54,665 bases of DNA from Desulfovibrio piger ATCC 29098 (GCF_000156375.1 NZ_DS996351.1:1-54665), one strand, 5' to 3'; numbered from the stretch's first letter, positions 7,767-16,918 are shown. A program made the numbers and translations. Notes: a model not told the origin generated them from the sequence alone.

Positions 7767-9308
7767 ATGTCGAATCATAGCGAGTACCTGAACAAGGTGT
7801 TGTTGAGCCGGGTCTATGACGTGGCCGTCGAGACCCCGCTGGATGAGGCCGTGAGCCTTTCCCGCCGCCTGGGCAACCGCGTGTTGCTCAAGCGGGACGA
7901 CCTGCAGCCTGTGTTTTCCTTCAAGCTGCGCGGCGCCTACAACAAGATGGCCCGTCTTTCCCCCGAAGAGCTGCGCCGCGGCGTCATCGCCGCCTCGGCC
8001 GGCAACCATGCCCAGGGCGTGGCCCTGGCCGCCCGTCGTCTGGGGTGCGAAGCCGTCATCGTCATGCCCGTGACCACGCCCGCCATCAAGGTGGATGCCG
8101 TGCGCCGTCTGGGCGGACAGGTGGTGCTGTTCGGTGAGTCCTTCAGCGATGCCTGGCGGCATACGCTGGATCTCATCAAGGAGACCGGCTACGTGTTCAT
8201 CCCGCCTTTTGACGACCCCGATGTCATCGCCGGACAAGGCACCATCGGCATGGAGATCCTGCGTCAGCATCCCGACCCCATTCACGCCATTTTCGTGCCC
8301 ATCGGCGGGGGCGGACTTGCCGCCGGCGTGGCCGCCTATGTGAAGAACCTGCGGCCCGAGATCCGCGTCATCGGCGTGGAGCCTGTGGACTCCGACGCCA
8401 TGCGCCGTTCCATCATGGCCGGTCATCGTGTGGAGCTCAAGGACGTGGGCCTGTTCGCCGACGGTGTGGCCGTGAAGCTGGTGGGCGAGGAGACCTTCGC
8501 CCTCTGCCGTGACCTGCTGGACGACATCATCACCGTGGATACGGACGCCATCTGCGGCGCCATCAAGGACATTTTCGAGGATACCCGCGTGGTGGCCGAA
8601 CCGGCCGGCGCGCTGGCCCTGGCCGGTCTGCGTGCCTACGCCCGCGCGGGCAACCTGCGCGACACCACCCTGGTGGCCGTGGTCAGCGGCGCCAACATGA
8701 ACTTCGACCGCCTGAGCCATGTGGCCGAGCGGGCGCGCTTCGGCGCCAACCGCGAAGCCCTGCTGGGCGTGACCATCCCCGAAAAGGCGGGCAGCTTCCG
8801 TCAGCTGGTGCAGGCCATCAGCAGCCGCAACATCACCGAGCTGTGCACCCGCTTCGCCGATCCGGTCAACGCCCATGTGCTGGTGGGCATCGACATCAAG
8901 AACAGCGACGAGGTGGCCTCCGTGCTGGACGACCTGCGGGCCGCCGGTTTCAGCGCCTGCGACCTTACGGACAACGAACTGGCCAAGCTGCACCTGCGCC
9001 ATATGGTGGGCGGCAATGCCCCCCAGGTGCACAACGAACGCCTGATCCGCTTCTTCTTCCCCGAGCGGCCCGGTGCCCTGCTCAATTTCATGGACGCCAT
9101 GCGCGTGACCTACAACTTCACCCTGTTCCAGTACCGTTATCACGGGGCGGACTTCGGCCGCGTGCTGCTGGGGGTGGAAGTGCCCGAAGAGCGGCGCGAG
9201 GACTTCGAGGAATTCCTGACCCGCGTCGACCGCATGGGGTATCCGCATGTGGACGAGACCGACAACCCGGCCTACAAGATGTTCCTGGGCTGGCATCACG
9301 ACGACTGA
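7767..9308 (+). CDS. ilvA: threonine ammonia-lyase, biosynthetic (IlvA)
   Basis: PLP-dependent conversion of threonine to 2-oxobutanoate, the first step toward isoleucine. The PLP lysine is in FSFKLRGAYNK, the substrate/phosphate loops in SAGNHAQG and GGGGLAAG. After about residue 330 come two ACT-like regulatory domains (GSFRQLVQAIS and RPGALLNFMDAM), the form normally inhibited by isoleucine. About 513 residues matches the family. ATG 7767 was preferred over 7758 because AAGGG (7753-7757) is nine bases away from the former and directly touches the latter. The gene is monocistronic between a leader hairpin and a terminator. Confidence 0.95.
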   Translation: MSNHSEYLNKVLLSRVYDVAVETPLDEAVSLSRRLGNRVLLKRDDLQPVFSFKLRGAYNKMARLSPEELRRGVIAASAGNHAQGVALAARRLGCEAVIVMPVTTPAIKVDAVRRLGGQVVLFGESFSDAWRHTLDLIKETGYVFIPPFDDPDVIAGQGTIGMEILRQHPDPIHAIFVPIGGGGLAAGVAAYVKNLRPEIRVIGVEPVDSDAMRRSIMAGHRVELKDVGLFADGVAVKLVGEETFALCRDLLDDIITVDTDAICGAIKDIFEDTRVVAEPAGALALAGLRAYARAGNLRDTTLVAVVSGANMNFDRLSHVAERARFGANREALLGVTIPEKAGSFRQLVQAISSRNITELCTRFADPVNAHVLVGIDIKNSDEVASVLDDLRAAGFSACDLTDNELAKLHLRHMVGGNAPQVHNERLIRFFFPERPGALLNFMDAMRVTYNFTLFQYRYHGADFGRVLLGVEVPEERREDFEEFLTRVDRMGYPHVDETDNPAYKMFLGWHHDD

Positions 9309-9343
9309 TGCCGGTCTGCACGGGCAGACCGTGATGCTTTTCG

Positions 9344-9380
9344 GGAGGCCGCTCCTTCGGGGGCGGCCTCCTGTTGTTAT
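9344..9380 (+). terminator. terminator-like hairpin after ilvA
   Basis: GGAGGCCGC (9344-9352) and GCGGCCTCC (9363-9371) form a perfect 9-bp stem, followed by a T-rich but interrupted tail. Confidence 0.6.
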
Positions 9381-9610
9381 GGGGCCGGGGAGTCTCGGCG
9401 GCAGTGATGGAAGAACGGGAGGGCCGGGACGGGGACGGAAGGAGCTGCTCCCCTCAGGCCGCCGGGTGTCCGCAGCACGCATGCCTCAGGCTGTGGAGGC
9501 CTTTTTCTGTTCGCCCAGGCAGCCGGGCCGTCGTCATTGACAAGCCGGGACAGTTGGCCGAACATGGACAAAACCGGTATCGTCAACTTTTTACCGTCTG
9601 GCAGGACGCT

Positions 9611-11770
9611 ATGATTCGTATTCAGGAAATTCTCGACAAGGTGGCGGCCAACAACCATGATGCCAATCTGGAGCTGATCCAGAAGGCCTATGTGTTCGCC
9701 GCCACAGCTCACGCGGGGCAGACGCGCCTTTCGGGCGAGCCCTATCTGTCCCATCCGCTGGCCGTGGCCTATACTCTGGCCGACATGGGCTTTGACGAGC
9801 CCACGGTGGCGGCGGGCCTGCTGCACGATACGGTGGAAGACACCGGCACCACCATCGAAGAGATCGACGACAAGTTCGGCGAAGACGTGGCCGACATCGT
9901 GGACGGTGTCACCAAGATCAGCATGATCGTCTTCGAGAACAAGGAAGAGGCGCAGGCCGAGAACATCCGCAAGATGATCCTGGCCATGAGCCACGACATG
10001 CGCGTGCTGATGGTCAAACTGGCCGACCGTCTGCACAACATGAGCACCCTTGATTTCCAGAAGCCCCACAAGCAGCGCCGCATCGCCCAGGAGACCATGG
10101 ACATCTACGCGCCCCTGGCCAACCGTCTGGGCCTGTATTTGCTCAAGCGCCAGCTGGAGGACCTGAGCTTCAAATATCTGCGGCCCGACATCTACAACCA
10201 GATCGACCACTGGCTGGACGCGCATCAGGTGGTGGAAAAGCAGATCATCGAAAAGGTGGTCTCCCTCATCCAGGACCTGCTGGCCTCCAACGGTCTGGAA
10301 GGCCAGGTCTACGGGCGCATCAAGCACAAGTACAGCATCTATAAAAAGATGCAGTCCCAGTCCCTGACCCTGGACGAGATGCACGACATCATGGCCTTCC
10401 GCGTGCTGGTCAAGGACATCCGCGACTGTTACGCCGTGCTCGGTCTGGTGCACTCGCAGTGGAAGCCGGTGCACGGGCGCTTCAAGGACTACATCTCCAT
10501 GCCCAAGGCCAACGGTTACCAGAGCCTGCATACCACGGTCATCGGGCCCGAGGGCGAGCGCATCGAGATCCAGATCCGTACCGAAGAGATGCACCGGCAG
10601 GCCGAACACGGCGTGGCCGCGCACTGGCTGTACAAGGAAAAGGGCCGGGTCAACTCCAAGGACCTGGAACAGTTCTCCTGGCTGCGCGAGATCTTCGAGC
10701 GCCAGGGCGACGAAGCGGACTCGCGCGAGTTCATGCATTCGCTCAAGCTGGACCTGTTCAAGGACGAGGTCTACGTCTACACCCCTGCCGGTGATGTGAA
10801 GGAATTGCCCGAAGGCGCCACGCCGCTGGACTTCGCCTTCCACATCCACAGCAAGGTGGGCCATCATTGCGCCGGGGCCAAGATCAACGGCCGCCTGATG
10901 CCGCTGGGCACGCCGCTGAAGAACGGTGACATCGTGGAGATCATCACCGATCCTTCGCGCAACCCCAACCGCGACTGGCTCAAGATCGTCAAGACGGCCC
11001 GCGCCCGCAGCCGCATCCAGCGCTACCTGCGTACCGAGGAACGCGCCCATGCCCTGGCCCTGGGCCGCGACATGCTGGAAAAGGAAGGCCGCAAGGTCAA
11101 CCTCAACGTGGCGCGCGCCCTGAAGGACGGTCAGCTGGCCATCGTGGCGCAGGAGATGAACTTCGAGAACGTGGACGAGCTGGTGGCTTCGGTGGGCTAT
11201 GCGCACATCACGCCGCGCCGCGTGCTCAACAAGCTCTATGCCGTCCTGCATCCCGACAATGCCGCGGCCGCGGAACCGGCCACGCCCACCATCAAGGAAA
11301 GCAAGGAAGCCGCCAAGCGCAAGAGCGACGGCGTGGGCATCTCCGGCTGTGACGGCGTGCTCATGCGCTTTGCCAAGTGCTGCAATCCGGTGCCGGGGGA
11401 CCCCATCATCGGTTACATCAGCCGCGGTATGGGCGTCACCGTCCATCGTGCGGACTGCCCCAACGTGGCCAATATGGAGCCGGAGCGCCTCATCTCCGTG
11501 CACTGGGACGGCGAGGTGGAAAAGCCCTACGAGGCCGGCATCTTCATCCTGGCCCAGAACCGCAGCGGCGTGCTGGCCGGCATCGCCCAGCTTTTGGCCC
11601 TGCAGGGCATCAACATTACGGCGCTTTCCTCGCGGGCGCTGGTGGACGGCCGGGCCGAACTGCGTCTGACCGTGGAAGTGTGCAACGCCACGCAACTCTA
11701 TGATGTCATCGAGGCCATCCGTGGTCAGTCCGGCATCCTCGAAGTGGTGCGCGATACCGAAGAAGCCTAG
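9611..11770 (+). CDS. bifunctional (p)ppGpp synthetase/hydrolase (RelA/SpoT)
   Basis: A full-length Rel of 719 residues. The N-terminal HD hydrolase has HDTVEDT at 72-78; the synthetase domain has RIKHKYSIYKKM, RFKDYISMPKANGYQSLHT and the EIQIRT strand. RFKD (RxKD type, not ExDD) is the form of bifunctional enzymes. A TGS domain (VYVYTPAGDVKELPEGAT), a helical and CC/zinc region (CCNPVPGDPIIGY) and a C-terminal ACT domain (NRSGVLAGIAQLLA) follow. It makes and degrades (p)ppGpp in the stringent response. The frame is open upstream to 9374, but that extension is not Rel-like; ATG 9611 gives the normal N-terminus with AGGA upstream. It is likely the main alarmone enzyme of the cell. Confidence 0.95.
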   Translation: MIRIQEILDKVAANNHDANLELIQKAYVFAATAHAGQTRLSGEPYLSHPLAVAYTLADMGFDEPTVAAGLLHDTVEDTGTTIEEIDDKFGEDVADIVDGVTKISMIVFENKEEAQAENIRKMILAMSHDMRVLMVKLADRLHNMSTLDFQKPHKQRRIAQETMDIYAPLANRLGLYLLKRQLEDLSFKYLRPDIYNQIDHWLDAHQVVEKQIIEKVVSLIQDLLASNGLEGQVYGRIKHKYSIYKKMQSQSLTLDEMHDIMAFRVLVKDIRDCYAVLGLVHSQWKPVHGRFKDYISMPKANGYQSLHTTVIGPEGERIEIQIRTEEMHRQAEHGVAAHWLYKEKGRVNSKDLEQFSWLREIFERQGDEADSREFMHSLKLDLFKDEVYVYTPAGDVKELPEGATPLDFAFHIHSKVGHHCAGAKINGRLMPLGTPLKNGDIVEIITDPSRNPNRDWLKIVKTARARSRIQRYLRTEERAHALALGRDMLEKEGRKVNLNVARALKDGQLAIVAQEMNFENVDELVASVGYAHITPRRVLNKLYAVLHPDNAAAAEPATPTIKESKEAAKRKSDGVGISGCDGVLMRFAKCCNPVPGDPIIGYISRGMGVTVHRADCPNVANMEPERLISVHWDGEVEKPYEAGIFILAQNRSGVLAGIAQLLALQGINITALSSRALVDGRAELRLTVEVCNATQLYDVIEAIRGQSGILEVVRDTEEA

Positions 11771-11824
11771 GGGCCGTCAGCCCGGCTGCCGTGGAGTAGC
11801 CTTTCCCAGCAGGAAACATATGCA

Positions 11825-11851
11825 GGGGACACCGCAAGGTGTCCCCTTTTT
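11825..11851 (+). terminator. strong intrinsic terminator after rel
   Basis: GGGGACACC (11825-11833), GCAA tetraloop, GGTGTCCCC (11838-11846), then TTTTT. Confidence 0.92.
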
Positions 11852-12112
11852 CGTGGAGCAGCCCGCGACAGTTTTGGGCAACTATTTGCCAGGAACAGGT
11901 CTGTACCCGGCAGCCGGGGCGGCGTATGCCGGTAAGCACGGGACAAAGGTCCGTTTTCCGGCCGGGACCTGCGGTGGCAGGCTCTGCCGGGCCGTGCCGA
12001 CGGGGAGCGGGGCGGCCTTTTCTTGGGCCCCTGTTCCCGGGGATGCGGCAGCGGGCCGTCCTTCTCATGCCGGGTATCCGGCACAACCGTTGGACATATC
12101 GTGGGGAAAAAT
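11852..12112. other. intergenic region, no gene seen
   Basis: Together with the preceding terminator this is about 340 bases between rel and the next gene. The open frames here are overlapping shadows. It probably carries the promoter of the downstream gene, but no clear hexamers were identified. Confidence 0.4.
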
Positions 12113-12871
12113 ATGGACAGGATGCAGAAAGCAGCAGCATACAGGAAGGAACTGGGAAAGACGGGGGCATCGCCGCTGGCCGGGACGGAGCCCGAACTGG
12201 CGGCCATCCGGGAGCGCCTGGAATATGGCGAGATCGCCGGGCAGGGCAGTCTGGATGCGCGTCAGCGCCGCCTCATCACGCTGGTCGTCCTGGCCGCCAT
12301 CCAGACACCGGAAGGGATAGGGGAGGAGACCCGGGCCGCCCTGCATCAGGGCGTGCGCCCGGAAGAGATCCGCGAGGCCCTGTACCAGTGCGCGCCCTAT
12401 ATCGGCTTCCCGCGGACGGAAGCGGCCCTGCGCCATGCGGATGCCGCCCTGGAGGCCGCGGGGATAGCCCTGCCTCTGCCTGAAGGCGGCACGGTGACGG
12501 AAGAAGACCGCTTCGAAAAAGGCCTTGCCGTGCAGACCGGCATCTTCGGGGACGCCATCAGCAAGATGCACGCGTCGGCCCCTGAAGGGCAACGGGAGAT
12601 CCTTGTCCGCCATCTTTCCGCGTTCTGCTTCGGTGACATCTACACGCGCACGGGGCTGGATCTGCCGCTGCGGGAGTTGCTGACCTTCTGTATCATCAGC
12701 GCGCTGGGAGGTTGCGAGGCCCAGGTCAAGGCCCATGTGCAGGGCAATGCCGCCGTGGGCAACGGCAAGCAGCTGCTGGTGGATGCCCTGCTGCAGATGC
12801 TGCCCTGCATCGGCTTCCCCCGCACGCTCAACGCCCTTGCCTGCGTCAACAGCGTGCTGCCGGAAGCCTAG
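12113..12871 (+). CDS. tandem carboxymuconolactone decarboxylase (CMD)-domain protein
   Basis: A 252-residue protein with two CMD/AhpD-like domains, residues about 35-125 and 150-250. Both contain the PxxGFPRT motif (YIGFPRTEAALRH and CIGFPRTLNALAC). CMD folds are used by decarboxylases and by AhpD-type thiol peroxidases; the CxxC pair of AhpD is not evident, so a peroxidase role is not supported. GGGG sits before ATG 12113; the longer frame back to 12023 is not family-like. The convergent AraC regulator and the cupin behind it form a cluster of a type often linked to aromatic or quinone/electrophile metabolism. Substrate unknown. Confidence 0.85.
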   Translation: MDRMQKAAAYRKELGKTGASPLAGTEPELAAIRERLEYGEIAGQGSLDARQRRLITLVVLAAIQTPEGIGEETRAALHQGVRPEEIREALYQCAPYIGFPRTEAALRHADAALEAAGIALPLPEGGTVTEEDRFEKGLAVQTGIFGDAISKMHASAPEGQREILVRHLSAFCFGDIYTRTGLDLPLRELLTFCIISALGGCEAQVKAHVQGNAAVGNGKQLLVDALLQMLPCIGFPRTLNALACVNSVLPEA

Positions 12872-13034
12872 GGAGCGCGGGCATATCAGCATCCCCGCGC
12901 GTCCCGGCGGTGTCTGTTGCCGGGATATGCGGAAGCTGCGGGATGCTCGTGCGCGCAGGAAGGATACGGCCTGAGCGGGGACGGACCGCCGCTTTGAAGG
13001 ATGCCCCGGCCCGCAGATTGATGGCGCGGGTGTC

Positions 13035-13976
13035 CTAAAGGCCGCCCGCCCCGGCTTCGCCCAGGGGGGCAAGCGTGCGCTTCCGCTGGATGTCCCGGTG
13101 AGGCGGTTCGCCGAACATGCGTTTGTATTCCCTGCTGAACTGGGTCACGCTCTCATAGCCCACGGAAAGGGCCGCCGAGGCCGCGCGCATGTCTTCCATG
13201 AGCATCAGGCGCTGGGCCTCGTGGAGCCTGAGCTGCTTGAGGTATTGCAGGGGGCTCAGGCCGGTGACGGTCTTGAAATGGCGATGGAGCGTGGACAGGG
13301 ACATGCCCACCTGCCGCGCCAGGCTTTCCATGCGTACCGGGGCTCCCAGGTCCCGGCGCAGGATGGAAACGGCCTGCAAGACCTGGCTGTTCTGGGATCC
13401 CTGGGCATAGAGCCCGCGCAGCACATGGCCCAGGGGGCCGATCAGCAGCAGATAGTGCAGCTCCTGCAGGATCATGGGTGCGCGGATGGCGATCTGCTCC
13501 GGCTTGTCCAGCAGCTCGGCCAGGCGCAGCACCGCTTCCAGAAATTCCGGTTCGGCATCCGCCACGGCGACGCCGGGGCCGTCTTCCTGCGGGGCTTTGC
13601 CCGCAGGCCGCATCCTGAGCATGAGGTCCGTCAGGATCTGCCTGTCCAGGTAGAAGAAGAGGGAGAGGAAGGGCTGCCCGGGGGCCGTATCGAAGAAGGA
13701 AGACGAGCTGGGCATGTCGATGCCGGAGACCAGGAACTGGCCCCGCCGGAAGACGAATTCCTGCGAGCCGATGAGCGAGCGTTTGCTCCCCTGGACGATG
13801 ACGGACACCAGCGGTCTTTCGAAACAGCGGTCAGGTGCGGGCGGGTCCTCCCGCCGGACGAGCACCAGACCGTCGATGGGGCTGGGGCGGATCTCCGGTG
13901 CGGGAAGGTGCCGCATCAGGATGTCTTTCAGGGCGGCAAGGATATCTTCTTTGATGGACAGGGCTGAGGATGCCAT
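13035..13976 (-). CDS. AraC-family transcriptional regulator
   Basis: A 313-residue regulator with an N-terminal cupin-like AraC_N domain (ERPLVSVIVQGSKR, RGQFLVSGIDMP) and a C-terminal pair of helix-turn-helices (ESLARQVGMSLSTLHRHFK and AASAALSVGYESVTQFSREYKRMFG). I chose the ATG at 13976 because GGAGG is five bases upstream; the frame extends to 14216 without family resemblance. It is divergent from the cupin gene at 14264 and convergent with the CMD gene, and probably activates one or both in response to a small molecule. Confidence 0.92.
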   Translation of the reverse strand: MASSALSIKEDILAALKDILMRHLPAPEIRPSPIDGLVLVRREDPPAPDRCFERPLVSVIVQGSKRSLIGSQEFVFRRGQFLVSGIDMPSSSSFFDTAPGQPFLSLFFYLDRQILTDLMLRMRPAGKAPQEDGPGVAVADAEPEFLEAVLRLAELLDKPEQIAIRAPMILQELHYLLLIGPLGHVLRGLYAQGSQNSQVLQAVSILRRDLGAPVRMESLARQVGMSLSTLHRHFKTVTGLSPLQYLKQLRLHEAQRLMLMEDMRAASAALSVGYESVTQFSREYKRMFGEPPHRDIQRKRTLAPLGEAGAGGL

Positions 13977-14263
13977 GAGGACCTCCGGTTCGGGCTGCCT
14001 GTCCAGTGTAACGAAAAGACGGCGGGGAGAGAAGACGCCGCCAAGGGCGCCCGCGGGCAGGCGGCATGAACAGGCAAGAGCGCCGGAGGAAAGGCCGCCT
14101 GTCTCCCCAGAAGTGCCGTCCCCGAGCGGGAACCATACCCCTGGTGACAGGACGGGCGGCAGGGACGGCGGTACGGCGGACGATCCCCGGTCGGGAGAGT
14201 GTGGGGCTGTCCGCAAGTCCGGCGATACAGGCCGGGCATAACGATCAACAACAAGGAACGACC

Positions 14264-14671
14264 ATGCAGGAAAAGAGGGGACCTTTCGCCCGGGGCGGTG
14301 CCAACACGGCCTATGCCCGGTATTTTGTCGGCAACAGTTATTTGAACATGCTTTCCACCGAAGGGGTCATCATCGGCAACGTGACCTTCGAACCGGGCTG
14401 CCGCAACAACTGGCATATCCATGAGGCCGTCAGCGGCGGCGGGCAGATATTGCTCTGCACCTCCGGGCGCGGCTGGTATCAGGAGTGGGGCAAGCCCGCA
14501 CGCGAACTGCACGAGGGCGACGTGGTCCACATCCCCGCCGGGGTCAAGCACTGGCACGGCGCGGCCAGGGACAGCTGGTTCGTGCATCTGGCCGTGGAGG
14601 TCCCCGGTGAGGGCTGCCGCTCCCAGTGGCTGGAGCCTGTCAGCGAAGAGGAGTACGCCCGTCTGCCCTAG
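14264..14671 (+). CDS. cupin-domain protein
   Basis: A single-domain cupin of 135 residues. Metal ligands are visible in NWHIHEAVSGGGQILLCTSG (H-x-H, E) and the second motif in GDVVHIPAGVKHWHGA (H). Proteins of this type often sit next to CMD proteins and share the same regulator, as here. AAGGA (14253-14257) precedes the ATG. The divergent promoter region with the AraC gene (13977-14263) should contain its operator; no repeat was pinned down. The enzymatic activity is unknown. Confidence 0.88.
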   Translation: MQEKRGPFARGGANTAYARYFVGNSYLNMLSTEGVIIGNVTFEPGCRNNWHIHEAVSGGGQILLCTSGRGWYQEWGKPARELHEGDVVHIPAGVKHWHGAARDSWFVHLAVEVPGEGCRSQWLEPVSEEEYARLP

Positions 14672-14729
14672 ACAGGAGGGCCTTCCGGCTGCCGCCCATG
14701 GCGCCGCATGCCCCGTGGGCAGCAGACGG

Positions 14730-14770
14730 AAAAAGGAGGCCGCCGCTGTTCCTGCAAAAACAGCGGCGGC
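14730..14770 (-). terminator. terminator of the porin operon
   Basis: A perfect 12-bp stem (14739-14750 with 14759-14770, loop of eight). On the minus strand it is followed after a few bases by T5 (complement of 14730-14734). Confidence 0.8.
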
Positions 14771-14832
14771 GGAGTGCGCGCGGGAAGGAGAAGCACGCGC
14801 GGGAGAGGGGCGGATGGCCCGCCCCGGGAGGG

Positions 14833-16362
14833 CTAGAAGGTGTAGGCGAAGATCAGCTGGGCTTTCCAGGCATCCTGCTTGGACCAGTTACGTTCGCTGA
14901 CATAGCTCTTGTCCCAGGTATCTTTGTCCATCATGTTGATGATGTAGCCGAGCTCGAGGTTGGCTTCCAAGTTCTCGTAGATCTGCCAGGAGTTGACCAG
15001 GTTGAATTCCAGCAGGCCGTCGTTGGTGGTCAGGTAGGGGCCGTCCTGGGCGGCGGTGGTGTCGTCCCAGGCCACGGCGGAACCCATGTATTTGACCATG
15101 GAGGGGCTGTTGGTGCCGCCCCAGTAGGCCACGCGGAAGGTGTGCTTGAGGTCTTCCACAAAGCTCACGTCCGCGATCTGCAGGCCGATGCCCCAGGTGC
15201 CGGCGTAGGTCAGATTGTTGTCGTAGAAGTTGTAGCCGGTGCCCCAGGCCAGGTTGCCGTCGCCCATGAAGGACGTGAAGTTGCCCGCGCCGGCGATGGA
15301 GGGCAGGCGCTCGGAACCGTTCTTGACGTTGCCGTCGTCACCGGAGGCGTACCAGCCGAAGATGCCGGGGGTGCCCCAGTCCATCTTGTATTCCACCAGG
15401 GCCTTGACCAGCCAGCCTTCACGCTTGCTGTTGCCCAGGACCGATTCGACACCGCGTTTGAGCACGTCGTAACGGCCCATGGCTTCCACATAGCCGTAGT
15501 TGATGTCGAATTCGATGTTCAGAGGATCGAAGGCCGTGATGGCCACGGGCAGGCCGGCCCAGAACATGGAACCGTAGGCCTTGCCGGTGTGGCCGAGGCC
15601 GCCGGGGCCGAAGTTCATGCCGGGATAATAGCCGGGCAGGGTCACGCTCAGGGCGCCGTCGGCGGTCTCCACGCCACCTTCATTGAAACGGGCGTTCTTG
15701 CCCTGCATGCCGTACATGGCCCAGGGGGTCAGCTCCACGCCGTCGAACTTCAGGGGCAGCATGAGCGCGAAGAGGTCCATGTTGTCCAGATAGTTCTTGT
15801 GGCCGTTGCCGTAGGCTTCGCCGTCGGCATTGGTGCCGGTGTAGTTGTCGTTGAGCGGGCGCATCCAGAGGGCGGTCAGGCCCACGTTCTCGTTGAACTG
15901 GTAACTGGCGACCACGGCGGCGGCGTCACCGTCCATGATGGCCGAGCCGCCGGCCACGTTGGGCAGGGCCACGGCCTGCAGGCCCATGCGGAGCTTGAGG
16001 TCGGTATTGGGGACCATCCAGTCGATGTAGGCATTCTTGAGCTTCACCACGCTGGTGGAGTCGGCGCCCAGGGCACCGCCGCTTTCGGACTGGCCCCACA
16101 TCTGGTCGCCGATCTCGAAGAACACCGTACCGGACAGGGATTCGGAGGCCACGGCATCCAGCTGCAGGCGGACGCGCTGGCCGGCACTGAAGGTATCCTC
16201 GTGGTGACGTTTTTTGTTGTCCACGTCCTTGATGAGGCTGCCGTCACCAAGGCCGAAGCCCACCAGCCATTCGCCGGAAGCCTTGAAATCGATGGCTTTG
16301 GCGCCGCTGGCGGCCCCCAGGAGCATGCCGGCGGCCAGCATGAGGGTAAAAATCTTTTTCAT
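14833..16362 (-). CDS. outer-membrane homotrimeric porin, Desulfovibrio type
   Basis: A 509-residue outer-membrane beta-barrel with a signal peptide (MKKIFTLMLAAGMLLGAASG, cleavage after AKA). The mature sequence is rich in alternating aromatic and acidic residues, with many VxLxxAY-like strands (STSVVKLKNAYIDW) and ends in phenylalanine (LIFAYTF), the usual barrel-insertion signature. It resembles the major porins of Desulfovibrio. AAGGAAGAAGG precedes ATG 16362; the frame continues into the upstream gene but without porin character. It follows the Cys-rich protein by 34 bases on the same strand, so the two probably share the promoter with the Fur-like boxes. Confidence 0.92.
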   Translation of the reverse strand: MKKIFTLMLAAGMLLGAASGAKAIDFKASGEWLVGFGLGDGSLIKDVDNKKRHHEDTFSAGQRVRLQLDAVASESLSGTVFFEIGDQMWGQSESGGALGADSTSVVKLKNAYIDWMVPNTDLKLRMGLQAVALPNVAGGSAIMDGDAAAVVASYQFNENVGLTALWMRPLNDNYTGTNADGEAYGNGHKNYLDNMDLFALMLPLKFDGVELTPWAMYGMQGKNARFNEGGVETADGALSVTLPGYYPGMNFGPGGLGHTGKAYGSMFWAGLPVAITAFDPLNIEFDINYGYVEAMGRYDVLKRGVESVLGNSKREGWLVKALVEYKMDWGTPGIFGWYASGDDGNVKNGSERLPSIAGAGNFTSFMGDGNLAWGTGYNFYDNNLTYAGTWGIGLQIADVSFVEDLKHTFRVAYWGGTNSPSMVKYMGSAVAWDDTTAAQDGPYLTTNDGLLEFNLVNSWQIYENLEANLELGYIINMMDKDTWDKSYVSERNWSKQDAWKAQLIFAYTF

Positions 16363-16396
16363 GACCTTCTTCCTTACTGTTTGAGGTTCACATCCA

Positions 16397-16831
16397 TCAG
16401 GCGACGGCGGCGCCCCCCGACGCCATGGCCGCCCGGGCCGTATTCCGCGCCTTGGCGCGGGCCTTTTTGTCCTTGCAGCGGCAGTTGGGGCAGGTGCCCT
16501 TGCAAACATGCTTTGCCTTCTCAGGGACGATGAGGACCTTGTTGCCGCTCGCCGCCAGCTCGAAGCCGCGGGAGCCTTTGTAGTGGATGCGCTGCGGCGC
16601 GATGGAAGCCTGGGGCGCAGAGCGCAGGACGGCGGCCGCCGCAGGCTGGATGCAGGTCACGTGGCGCACGTCGATGAAGAATTTGTTGCAATCGTTACTG
16701 TGGCAGCGCATGAGGTTCAGGATGGCACGGGCCTGTTCCAGATCCAGATCCTCACCGGTGGCGATATGCAGGTTGTTGGCGCTGCGGCGGAAAGAGATCC
16801 GGGTCTGGGGAAGGTTTTCCAATCTCGGCAT
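16397..16831 (-). CDS. small protein with C-terminal cysteine cluster, unknown function
   Basis: A 144-residue protein. The first 100 residues look like an alpha/beta fold (ISFRRSANNLHIATGEDLD, then KFFIDVRHVTCIQPAAAAVL, which recalls a STAS domain; this is a guess). The tail has CKGTCPNCRCKDKK, a C-x3-C-x2-C-x-C cluster suited to metal or Fe-S binding, followed by a basic Ala/Arg/Lys end. No signal peptide, so cytoplasmic. AGGAG lies five bases before the ATG at 16831. Two tandem Fur-like palindromes lie 46-87 bases upstream. First gene of a probable two-gene operon with the porin; a metal-linked role is plausible but unproven. Confidence 0.75.
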   Translation of the reverse strand: MPRLENLPQTRISFRRSANNLHIATGEDLDLEQARAILNLMRCHSNDCNKFFIDVRHVTCIQPAAAAVLRSAPQASIAPQRIHYKGSRGFELAASGNKVLIVPEKAKHVCKGTCPNCRCKDKKARAKARNTARAAMASGGAAVA

Positions 16832-16876
16832 GGTGGCTCCTGTGGTAATGTGTTTTGTTGGGCACAAGATGCCATG

Positions 16877-16917
16877 ATTGAAAATTGATGTCAATGGAAT
16901 TGAAAGTTGTTTTCAAT
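16877..16917 (-). promoter_or_regulatory. two tandem Fur-like operators
   Basis: Two 19-bp palindromes: ATTGAAAATTGATGTCAAT (16877-16895, one arm mismatch) and ATTGAAAGTTGTTTTCAAT (16899-16917, perfect arms, extendable to 16898-16918). Their centres are 22 bp apart, two helical turns, on one DNA face. The layout TTGAAA-5 bases-TTTCAA matches the Fur box form I recall for Desulfovibrio. They lie upstream of the Cys-rich gene and its porin; binding is inferred. Confidence 0.6.
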
Positions 16918-16918
16918 T

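Noticed and set aside
9374..9610. N-terminal extension of rel
   Set aside because: The extra residues are not seen in Rel proteins and cover the ilvA terminator tail; ATG 9611 gives the normal start.
9377..11695. Minus-strand 772-residue open frame
   Set aside because: Shadow of the rel gene caused by GC-rich third positions; His/Gly/Val-rich and not protein-like.
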